A stretch of DNA of 64,000 nucleotides, taken from contig NC_080045.1 in the NCBI RefSeq assembly GCF_012489685.1, positions 6,391,001 to 6,455,000 on the forward strand, read 5' to 3'. The notes below the pieces were generated by a model. The model saw only the letters and a program-made list of their open reading frames with translations. It searched no databases and was not told the DNA's origin. The position numbers and the translations under genes are program-made. Source of the stretch: Lotus japonicus. Lineage: Eukaryota; Streptophyta; Magnoliopsida; Fabales; Fabaceae. Positions 26,255 through 35,628 of the stretch are shown one piece after another; position 1 is the stretch's first letter; the number at the start of each line of letters is the position of its first letter.

Positions 26255-27157
26255 AAACATATAATAAAACATCAATATTGCATGACACTATAAAGAAAAT
26301 AGGAAGTAAGAGAAGCTAACTCAATCAGATTCAAAATCAGCTAGTTTAAACATAAAAATGGATAAGATGTGATTAAAAAGCTCATATAATAAGATGTGAT
26401 TAAAACATATATATGTGTTTGGTTTTATGATGAAATGTTCTAAAATCAATTCAGACTATAAGCTGCAAGTCTTATCTCTGTGCAGATTATAAAACTAAAC
26501 TTGGACATAATAGCAGAGTTGATGGACCTCTTTTCCAACTAAATTGAATCTATTCCGGAATAACCACAGCAATGAAAATGTAATAAAATCTCCTTTACTC
26601 CATAAATTCTTTTTGCTGATAAATTATGAGCATGACTTTTGACAAGCAAGAAATAACAAATTCCATATCAGATTTTCAGAAGCAAAGCAGGTTTGGATTA
26701 AGATATTTTACCTGGTTCAGATTATCGGACTAACTAGTTACTACCAATTATTCTAAGCTCTAGAAGGTGAAGTAGTCCTACTACAAGTCATAGAAATTAT
26801 CAGGGCACACAAAATGAAACGAAATCCCAGCAAGTATTCTAAAACTACCTAGCACTTATCTTCAGTTGGCACTTGGCAGTATATCATCCTCAAACTCCTA
26901 AATTAAATGCTTATGTTACATACACCTATTTGTAACATCTTCAAGTTAACATGCTTCCTCAAATGATCACAAGCCTTTACTAATCATAAAATTAGGAAGC
27001 AACAAAATTTAGTAAACAGTTAACCACCCAATCCGAGTTCTACAAATATATCATTTGATAAGTCACCCCAAAAAGAAAGAAAAGAACAAGCATACTGCTC
27101 CAATGTAGGGGCACTGAAACAAGTGGGAAATTAATGTTTTAAGAAGAGGTAACCTAC

Positions 27158-27259
27158 CTTCTGCCTCAATGAATAACATACTGCTGCAAAGCCAGGAAAT
27201 TCATTAACTAGCGGCTTAAAAATCAACCTGAAAACGCCAGTAAATCCTATATTTTTTAC
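27158..27259 (-). pseudogene. Captured synaptotagmin/SMP-like exon
   Basis: A single 34-codon exon keeps both splice sites (TTCTTCAG| before, |GTAGG after) and reads VKNIGFTGVFRLIFKPLV, then NEFPGFAAVCYSLRQK. This matches the end of the SMP lipid-transfer domain in plant synaptotagmin/NTMC2-like proteins as I recall them. Another possible in-phase exon lies at 27508-27570 (rich in Ser and Lys) but is not recognised. No other synaptotagmin exons are seen nearby, and the exon lies between Harbinger ends, so it is a transposon-captured fragment and not a host gene. Confidence 0.55.
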
Positions 27260-28260
27260 CTGAAGAACAGAGAGTGTAAGAGCACAAAATCAGAAAGGTT
27301 TTAGTCACAACTATCCCTATAATTTTATTCACAACTATCCCTTTTAGTTTCAGAGCTAAATGACAATATGTCCAATTAAATAAACTGGAAGAATTTGCTA
27401 GTGAAAAGTTCTTTCTATCCTAATATGTCCATGGTTGTTTTGAAATAAAACTCACTACAAATATTAAAATCACAGGCTTGACTATAAGATGAAATGAATA
27501 ACTTTACCTTCTTCTTTCTGCACTTCTTGGCAGAAGCAGAGTTGCTAGTGTATCCACTTATAGCAGTAGCCTGAAATATTTTTCCGATCATCAAGGATTA
27601 GCAAAAAACAGTGACAATAAACACAAATCAAATCACTGTCATGACAACTTGAATAATGCTTGAGGAATGCAATGCACCTTATTATATATAACACACATCA
27701 TGCTATTGCTACTTGCTATAAAAATACTCTTTATTCATCAAATTCCTTCTCTGCATAATGGGATTTTGTCCCTTTGTTTCTCCCCAAAACCATCCTAATC
27801 TAGAAATACACCTACAAAAGCATACCATCACCATGGAAGGACCAAAGAAATTCCAAAAGGGTGGTTGGAAATCAAGGTGGGTCAAGGCCAAGAGCAACAG
27901 AGGATTAAAGTACCTTTGATTTACACATGAATTGAGGCCTAGTCAATTTTCAGATTCAGTTTGAGCAATTCTTATGTAACTCTAATTATTGTTTTGGTAA
28001 AAAAATAGAAACCATTGTCTTCCTCACCTATGTTCATCTGCTTCTGAACCAGGCACAAAATGGAGAAAAAAAACATCACAAACCCAGTACTAGCATCAAC
28101 GAACGAAACTCAGGACAAGAACAAAACAGATATTTTCAACTCCAAAAACAAAATCAAATTCGAAAAAACAACAACAACCACAACAACAATACTGCAAAAT
28201 TTGTGAAAGAATCAAGAGATTTTACCTGAATGAAGAGGGAAGAAAGAGCCACTCCATGAA

Positions 28261-28430
28261 TCGGGAGAGCGAGAACGAGAGAACGAGATCGCAGAGAAGT
28301 TGAGATCGGGAGCGAGAACGAAAGAGCGAGATCGGGAGAGTGAGATCGGGAGAGCGAGAACGAGAGAACGAGATCGCAGAGAGGTTGAGATCGGGAGCGA
28401 GAGTGAGATTGGGAGCGAGAACGAGAGAGT
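28261..28430. repeat. 85-bp tandem repeat (minisatellite)
   Basis: A unit beginning TCGGGAGAGCGAGAACGAGA at about 28260 recurs at 28346, giving a period of about 85 bp and two copies. Each unit has internal GAGATCGGGAG sub-repeats. On the minus strand it would encode Ser-Arg dipeptides in several frames (SLSRSRS), which is a consequence of the repeat and not evidence for a gene. Confidence 0.7.
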
Positions 28431-29214
28431 GAGAGACACGAGCCAGTGAGGGATTTTCCAATTACTTCCAATTTTGAGGGTATTTTGATTACCCCATAAT
28501 CCCTTCATTAAATTACCTCTTTTAATTACCAGTATTTTCAGAATTCCACAAATAAATATCCAAACAAGGTATTTCAATTTAAGGGATTTAAAATACCCTC
28601 TAGAATTACATTCCCCCCAAAAATCACCCCATCCAAACACAACCTTAGTGATTAATGAATTTTCTTGGTTGATGTGCGTGTGAAATTTGCATGAAAAGTG
28701 TGAAATATTATTATTTTTGAAATAATAATCTTTGAGTGTTTGAAAATAAATTATTTTGTGAGGTTTTGACCTCAAGATGAGAGAAGGCGTGGTTGTTTGA
28801 GTGCCAAGGGAGGTTGGCCGAATTTTTGAAGAGAAAGAGATATGAAAAGATATCTTTTTGATTTGTTTTGATTTATTTGAGGGAAAAATCTGGTTTAATT
28901 AGGAAGATTGAAGTTTTAATTATAGAAGGGGAGTTTATATCTTTTATTTAATTATTATATTCATTTTTATTTTGAAAAAAAAAAACTGAATAACTAATTG
29001 ATTTTTCAAATAATTGTGAGATAGGATATTTTTTTGGAAAACCCTAGATGCTAGTGTGTGGGCCGCCGATTTTTGAAAGGAAAAGGGGGGGAGAGGATTT
29101 TCTTCTTTTCAAGTGAATAAAACAGAATCAAAAAGGCACAACACACACACACACACACTTTTCACGTAAAACACTAAAGAGAAAAAAAAAAGGTTTTGAG
29201 AGAGAGAGAGAGGA

Positions 29215-31941
29215 TGTAAGACCCTGTTTATGGTCATTATTATTTATTTTAAATAAATGATATTATGTGGATTTTAGTGATTAATAAATCACTTGTGTGA
29301 CTTGTGTGCAAAATTTTATTTTACCTATGTTGTTAAAATATTATTATTTTCCGAGATAATAATAATTGTGTGAAGAAATATTTAATTGTGTGAGGTTTTG
29401 ACCCCAAGATGGGGTGTTGGGCGAGTGTTGATGAGAAATTAGGGTTAGAGGCCGAAATTGTGATGTAGAGATATGATTTTGATTTGTTGTGAGTTAGTTG
29501 CAACAAATTGAGAGAAGATATGTATGTTTTAATAAAAGATTGAGTTTCTTTTATTAAAAGGGGATTTAATTGATTGATTTCAGGTTTTTTTTAGAAGATA
29601 AGGGTTTTATCTTTTATTTTTTTTAAATCCTAAGAGATATGATAAGATTTGGTTTTCAAAAAAAAAGATTGGGTTTGTTTGAGAATATTACGTGATTTTG
29701 AATGATTTTTAGAGTGGTCTTAACGATCTAATATGAAGAAACTTCCTTCATAAGAATTGTAGCTCTCTCTGTTATCTAAATTATTCCTTTGACTTCATGT
29801 CATTCCGACCTCTGTAGCTCGAGTTATTCACGTTTTAGTGAGCAGAGGTCAAGCTGTCATGTTTTTCCACGATTTTGCTGCAGGGTTTGTTATTTCCGAA
29901 TTTTATCTTTGAATTTTAAAGGTTTGGGTTTGTTCTTTTTAAAATGGGGTTTATACCTTTTATAATTATTATATATTCAGTTTTTATTTTAAAAGATGAA
30001 GCATTAATTTATTTTTCAAATATTAGGAGATATCATTAGGATTTATTGTGAAAGGGATAAAAGCTTATTTAGAAGGGGCACAAAACACTACTGCTACGTA
30101 AAACTCAGAAGAGAAAAAGAGAGAAAGAAGAGAAGAAGAAAATCGCGAGAGAGGGAGAGGAAGAAGAAGAAGCCGCCACCTTGCACCCTAGTAGCCGTCG
30201 CCGGCCACCACGTGAGAGAGAGAGAGAGGGACGCGCGATTGGTAGAGAAAGAGGAGAGGCTTGGACAGCAAGGGATAGCCTTCTTCACACTTCATCTTTC
30301 ACTTTCTTTTCATACCAAAGACTCAAGGTAAGGGCTGGTTTAGGAAAAGGGTAGAAGTGTAGGTTTTTGCCATGAAAATCTTTGAGAAAGGTTGTGATCT
30401 TTCATGTGTTTGCATGAGTTTTGTGAATATGCTTGTTGTTGTACCCTTATGCCATGATAACCATGAATCCTAATTCTTATTTAGTATACTTTTATGGCCC
30501 TATGATCATATGTGTAAAACCCATGATGATTTGCTATTCTTGGCTTGATTTCACATGTTTGAACATGAAAGTTGATGTATGATCAAATCTGAATTTTTGT
30601 GAGAATATGGTTGATGTTGTTGGCTGGTCTTTGGCTTGTGAGGTTGAAACGGAAGAAAGGAAAAGTTTTTGAAAATCCTAGAGCCACTTGATGGTTCGGC
30701 CGAGACCTATTTTTAGGGTTTCAGTGAGTTTCTTTCTTTCGATTCATGCATAAGTTCACATGATGTTATGCTTAATGGAATTGCTATGAACTATGTGTTG
30801 AGATGCATGAAAATGTGAGTATAAGTATTGTTGTAGCATGAATAAATGCCTGACTGAGATTTATTTAAGAAGGTCGCTCATCCAGCTGTAATTCCTTCTG
30901 CTGTTGATTATATTTTTTGTCGTTTATGTTTTATCCGGCGTTGAACTGTTAAGACTCTAGGTTGACATATTAGAGCCATTAACAAAGAGAATTGAGAATT
31001 TAATCGCTTGCAAGTAAAATGTGATATAATTGGAACATAGGTCTAGTGATGACTATGGACCATGAGAACAATGGTGCCGTTAGAGACAAACGGTTACTTG
31101 CACGCGAGGTTGAATAGGTGGATTGACTGTGTCGGTCTCCACGTGATAACCATGATTGAGTCATGGGATAGGGATTGACTGTGTTGGTCTTCCTGAGATT
31201 TGTGGATTGACTGTGTTGTCTCCACGTGACTTGGGTCGACTGGTCCCCTTGTGATTGTGCATCTGCGGATGTTCGAGATTGGCCAAGGTGTTGAGGTGGT
31301 TGTGTGAAGTGAGGATCGTTAGTTTAACCAAATACCTAGCTGACTAACTGTTCTATGATATCCTATTAAACTAAGAGATAATGTGTGATGTGAGATGTAT
31401 ATTCATGTTTGATTTGTAACCTGACCCTTGCTTGTTTGTTTCTGTGTTATTTGGGGGGGGGGGGTAGATGGTGTTGACGAAGACAACGGTGTTGACCCAT
31501 TCCTGGGAACTGATGCGATATGATGAAGAGAAGGATCGGGCTTAGGCGACTGACACGTCCGGAGTCCGACGAGTTTATGGCGGCAATGATGGAGCTGATG
31601 AAGATTAGGGTTTGGGATGTGAGACCTCTACTTTCTTTCCTTGGGGTTGAGAGTTGCGAGTGGGCAATGAACCATTTACTCATTTTCAGTTGGTTTAATT
31701 TGATGTAATTTACCTCTTTACATTCTAGACAAGTGTTACATTTGGTTCCGAATGGTTACTAATTTTAAATGGTTTGGTTTTGAGTAATTCCGCATGTTTT
31801 CGATGGTTTGTTAATTTTGAAGATTTTCGTAATAATGAACCTTTATAACTAATTGAGGTTAATTAATTGAACGACGAAAACTTTTTACGAAAATTACATT
31901 ATTTGGTTACCGTGTGACACTCGAAAAATCGGGGCGTTACA
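29215..31941 (+). repeat. Gypsy 5' LTR, copy 2
   Basis: TG...CA bounded, about 2.7 kb and non-coding. The 5' flank is GAGGA in copy 1 of the same LTR. A GGATAAAAGC motif near 30056 could be the TATA box. A G run lies at 31451-31462. Confidence 0.75.
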
Positions 31942-31944
31942 TTG

Positions 31945-31956
31945 TGGTATCATAGC
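31945..31956 (+). other. Gypsy primer-binding site
   Basis: TGGTATCATAGC follows the LTR end by three bases. It differs by one base from the TGGTATCAGAGC complement of initiator-Met tRNA. Confidence 0.7.
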
Positions 31957-32224
31957 TCCGGTTGTGAAACCAGAGCACTAGGGTTTTGGGCACACGAGTT
32001 TCCATACTCGTTGATGTTTTGTTTTTGTTAAAAAAGGATTTCAAAGCTTTCGCGGTGAGATTGGGTAGACTTGTTTGCTAAGATGTTTGCTTGGCCGTGA
32101 GATTGTCTGAAATTAGTATAATTGCCGTGATACTTGAGTTAAAGATTGTTTATTTATACTTTAGTTTAATTACTAGATTTTGGGGCACTGACATTGGGTT
32201 GTGGTTCTATTTCCAAGCAGGAAC

Positions 32225-33102
32225 ATGCCGCCGAGACAGGACCCAACCAATGCTCAGCTTGCTCAAGCAATGGCACAGCTGGCTCAAGTAGTTGCCCAAC
32301 AGGTTGCCACTGCCGCTGCACAGACCGCAACACAAACCTAGAGGGAAACTGAGGAGAACACCAGAAGAGCTGAGGAAGATGCTAGAAGGGCACAAAGGGC
32401 CGATAGGGAGCTGGCACAAGACCAGATCCGTATGAAGACTGACTTCAACCGCCATGGACCACCCAAGTTCTAAGGCGAAGTTGAACCCGAAAAAGCTGAC
32501 CTATGGATTCAGGAGATGGAGAAAATCTTTGAGGCTCTTCACACTCCTGATGCTGAAAAAGTGAACTTGGCGACCTTTATGCTGAAAGGTGACGCCGAGT
32601 ACTGGTGGAGAAGCGCCAGGCAGTTGATGACTGCGAATCAGGTGGCTATGAATTGGGAATCCTTCAAGACTGCATTCATGAATAAGTACTTTCCCGAGAC
32701 AGCGAGAGAAGAGATGGAGAACCAGTTCCTTGGGCTGAAGCAGGGAACAATGACAGTGGGGGAATATGCTGCCAAGTTGGAGGCTTTGTCCAAGCACTTC
32801 CGTTTCTTCCAAGTGCGTGTGGATGAGGCATATTTGTGCAACAGGTTCATGAGGGGACTCAGAAATGAGATTGAGAGATCTGTCAGGCCGCTGGGAATCA
32901 GAGTCTTTCAGCAGGTAGTTGAGAAAGCTCGAGAGGTTGAAACCATGGATAACAGCCAAATGGATCGATCTGAAAGTGGAGGACCAATCCGTACTGGGCA
33001 GAGACAAGCTGGGAGAATTGACGAGGGTAAAGCGACACAAAGGAAGCCTTACCAACGTCCAGATGACAAAGTTCCTTTCCCAGGAAAAGGAGGGGCGACA
33101 GT
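32225..33102 (+). pseudogene. Ty3/gypsy gag, broken
   Basis: The ATG at 32225 opens MPPRQDPTNAQLAQAM, followed by a Gln/Ala-rich N-terminus. In-frame stops occur at 32339-32341 (TAG) and 32471-32473 (TAA). The Retrotrans_gag core is clear: DLWIQEMEKIFEAL, then AEYWWRSARQLM, WESFKTAFMNKYFPE and FLGLKQGTMTVGEYAAKLEA. The zinc knuckle is not reached because the SIRE-type element cuts the frame at 33102. Gag forms the particle that packages element RNA; this copy cannot do so. Confidence 0.85.
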
Positions 33103-34315
33103 TGAAGGTATGAAAAACGGTAGAAGGGGGGGGGGGGGGTTTGAATAACGTTTTCAGTATAAAACTTCCACCTTAAAGATTTTGACAAATCTTTCGAGAA
33201 CTTAAGTGCTAAAGATAAGAGATAGAAAAGCACACAAGGATTTTATCCTGGTTCACTTGATAAATCACTCAAGCTACTCCAGTCCACCCGTTAAGGTGAT
33301 TTCTTCCTTCTTAGAATGAAGGCAATCCACTAATCAGGTAAGAGTTACAACTGCACTTGAAACCTACAAGTGACTAACAATTACACTGACTTAGCTCACA
33401 CTAAGATTCACTCTCTTAGTCTTCTCTAGGATCCGATCAGCCTTGATCTCCTAAAGGAACTAAACAAACTGTTTATCAAAGAATTGTTTACAAGAGATTT
33501 GCTTCTAAAAAGCTAATAGTAAACTCAATGAATTTCAGATGAAAGAAAGCTTAGAAGAATTTGAATATGTCTTGCGCGTATGTGAATGCTTCTAGCCGCT
33601 TCTTTCAGTCTTCAGCCTCTTTATATACTCCAAGGATTAGGGTTGAGCGTTGCATGGAAAATGCTACCGTTGGAGGGCAGTTCTGGAAAATCCAGCTTCT
33701 GCTATGTCTGAGACTGTTAGGTAGGTCGTCAGGAAGGTACAGTTGCTTTTGTACTTGGATAGCGACTTGACCTTTAAACCTAGGAGACTTCTGATCAGGG
33801 GAATGCTTCATATTGGAACTTGTGAAGCCGGTTGATCAGAGTCAGAGGGAAAGCCCAGATCCTCTGACCATTGTTTCTTCTGATTCTGAACTCAGAGGGA
33901 AGAACATGGTCTTCAGAGTATCTTGCTTCTGGACAACAGAATTTCACTAATCAGCTTCTGGATCTTCAGAGTCTTCTACACCATCAGAATATCTGAGCCT
34001 TCAGTGTTTCTTGGTTATCAGACTTTCTGGATCTTCAGAGCTTCTAGTGACTGAGTCCACATCAGAGTTTGTATAACTTCAGAACTTCTGAAGCTTTTCC
34101 ACTGTTCATACTGAACATGGTGAATGCGAAAGCGTTGCTTGGGTCGCTCTTTATACACAGTGCTTCTGATTTGTGTGAGATTGAGTTAAGGTCAGAGCCT
34201 GTAAATAGCACACTCAGAAAAACACGTTAGAGTACCACAATTGTTCATATCAAAAGGTTAACTTGTAATCATCAAAACATAGAGTTGTACTACTAGATCA
34301 AAACTTGATCTTACA
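33103..34315 (-). repeat. 3' LTR of SIRE-type element A
   Basis: On the minus strand it runs TGTAAGATCAAGTTTTGATC to CATACCTTCA, about 1.2 kb, and matches the LTRs of copy B with several small differences. It contains the same TATATAAAG promoter motif (near 33620-33630) and a G/C homopolymer (33127-33138). Confidence 0.9.
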
Positions 34316-34335
34316 ATCTCCCCCTTTTTGATGAT
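34316..34335 (-). other. Polypurine tract of element A
   Basis: On the minus strand AAAAAGGGGGAGAT directly precedes the 3' LTR. It is the expected plus-strand primer for reverse transcription. Confidence 0.8.
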
Positions 34336-35052
34336 GACAAAACTAAGATTTTTGATGAACAATTCTTAAACATTAAACTGAATTCACTCAGAGTTTAGAG
34401 ATATAGAATAAGACTTATCCTGATGTGAATAGTTTATCTTGCTCATTCTGAATTCAAGTCACTGCTTGATTCTGAGCTTAGCTCCCCCTGAATCTAATAC
34501 TTGATGAAAACGTTAGTAAAGTCTAAATTCTGAGCTAAATGATATAAGAGTTCAGAGTGAAAAACTTATGACATAGATGAAAATCGAGTAATCAGAGCGC
34601 ATAAGTAATCAGAGTCACGGACAAGGTATCAGAGTCTTGGGTATCAGAGTCAACTTAGAATCACTTCAGAAGAAGTGAAATGTATTCCTTGTATTTGCCC
34701 AGTGACACATCTATGGTCATGAAGGTGGAACTCTTAAATTCTCCAAAAGAAAAATAAATCACACTAACACATCTTACACATCAAAAACTGGGTTTACTCC
34801 CCCTTTTTGTCATAAGCAAAAAACTTGGGGTGTGAAAAACTTAGCTTGAAGTACAAGGTACTCCCCCTTAGAGAAGGTCTAAGTTTAAAGAAAACGATGC
34901 AAGAATCAGAGTTAGGCGAAATGAATAGAAGAGTTAATGCAAGAGAAGAACGTTTACCACCGGTCAAGGGAGTAAAGAGAAGGGTCAGTTACCAAGAATT
35001 TAATCTCGAGAAACTGTAGGAGCATTAACTTTCAGAGAGAAAGTGAAGCATC

Positions 35053-35430
35053 GTAGCACTAGAAGAGCTGAGGAAGAAGGCCTTCGAGGAGGACTTGTTC
35101 CTGAACATCAGGCATCCAGAGGGTACAACGACCATCTCGGAGCTGACACGGACACTGCTGGAGGAGGACCTGCGTCCAGAGTTGAAGAGAGACCTGAGGG
35201 AATTTCTTGCCTTCGTGGAGGAGGTGCAAGAACTCAGCCGGCTTGAACTCAAGCTGCTGGAAGAAAAAAAGAGTTTGGAAGAGAAGCTCAAGACTGCAGA
35301 AGAGATTCTGGAGAGGGATGAGCTAAAGGACAGGCTCAGCAACATCCAGTATGCACTGGAGCGTCTGGAGAAGGATAGGTCAGAGCAGCGCCAGGAGTGC
35401 AGAAGAATGAGGAGGGATCCTCCATTCTAG
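35053..35430 (+). pseudogene. Antisense ORF of element A, start region deleted
   Basis: The frame from VALEELRKKAF to RRMRRDPPF (35053-35430) aligns residue by residue with the antisense gene of copy B (51374-51766), with scattered substitutions and no internal stop or shift. The sequence upstream (GAGAAAGTGAAGC) jumps straight to TCGTAGCACTAG. About 75 bp present in copy B, containing the TATA box, leader and first codons, is missing. The body is rich in Glu, Leu, Arg and Lys in heptad-like order, a probable coiled coil. Function unknown. Confidence 0.7.
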
Positions 35431-35628
35431 ACTTAGGGAAAGAATGTATGATGTAAACATAAAGAGATTATGAATAAAAAGATTTTTGCAAACACATGTG
35501 ACAAAAATATATATAGATATGCATAGATAATCACAAACGAACAAAGTAGAATAATTAAATAAAAAGAAACAGAAGTTAACAAAAATAAAACAACATTAAA
35601 GAAAAAGAAAAGCGAAGAGATCCTAAAA

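Larger units (their letters stand above)
23369..28644 (-). mobile_element. PIF/Harbinger-derived element with ORF1 remnant and captured exon
   Basis: The left end GGTTGTGTTTGGATGG is matched on the other strand by GGTTGTGTTTGGATGG at the right. TTA is duplicated on both sides (23366-23368 and 28645-28647), the family's standard target. Subterminal TTGTTTGGATAA repeats occur at the left. ORF1 remains (minus strand), but no transposase is visible. A host-like exon lies at 27158-27259, a minisatellite at about 28261-28430, and a Mutator-type element is nested at 24642-26254. Confidence 0.7.
23306..29214 (+). mobile_element. Ty3/gypsy LTR, copy 1, split by a Harbinger element
   Basis: The first part (23306-23368) begins TGTAAGACCCT and the second part (28645-29214) resumes with TTAGTGATTAAT. 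Joined, they follow the LTR at 29215 closely: TGTAAGACCCT, TTTTAGTGATTAAT, a TATTATTATTTT run, GTGAGGTTTTGACC and an AAGATG run occur in the same order. The copy is cut at 29214 by the start of the second LTR, so its remainder is missing here. It is non-coding. Confidence 0.75.
29215..33102 (+). mobile_element. Ty3/gypsy retrotransposon, 5' part (LTR, PBS, gag)
   Basis: The LTR spans 29215-31941, from TGTAAGACCCTG to GGGGCGTTACA (about 2.7 kb). Three bases later TGGTATCATAGC (31945-31956) is a near match to the initiator-Met primer site. Gag follows. Pol and the 3' LTR are missing: the element is entered at 33102/33103 by a SIRE-type copia element, and the sequence beyond is cut by an assembly gap. 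The TG...CA ends, long LTR and gag type fit a chromovirus-like (Tekay/Del) gypsy, which is an inference. Confidence 0.75.

Noticed and set aside
27158..27570. Functional host synaptotagmin gene
   Set aside because: Only one recognisable exon, no C2 domains nearby, and enclosed by transposon ends.
28154..28775. SR-rich protein frames on -
   Set aside because: Three overlapping frames arise from one 85-bp repeat; no start context or homology.
33127..33138. G homopolymer as a G-quadruplex or regulatory site
   Set aside because: It is the C/G run near the LTR end shared by all LTR copies and varies in length, most simply polymerase slippage.
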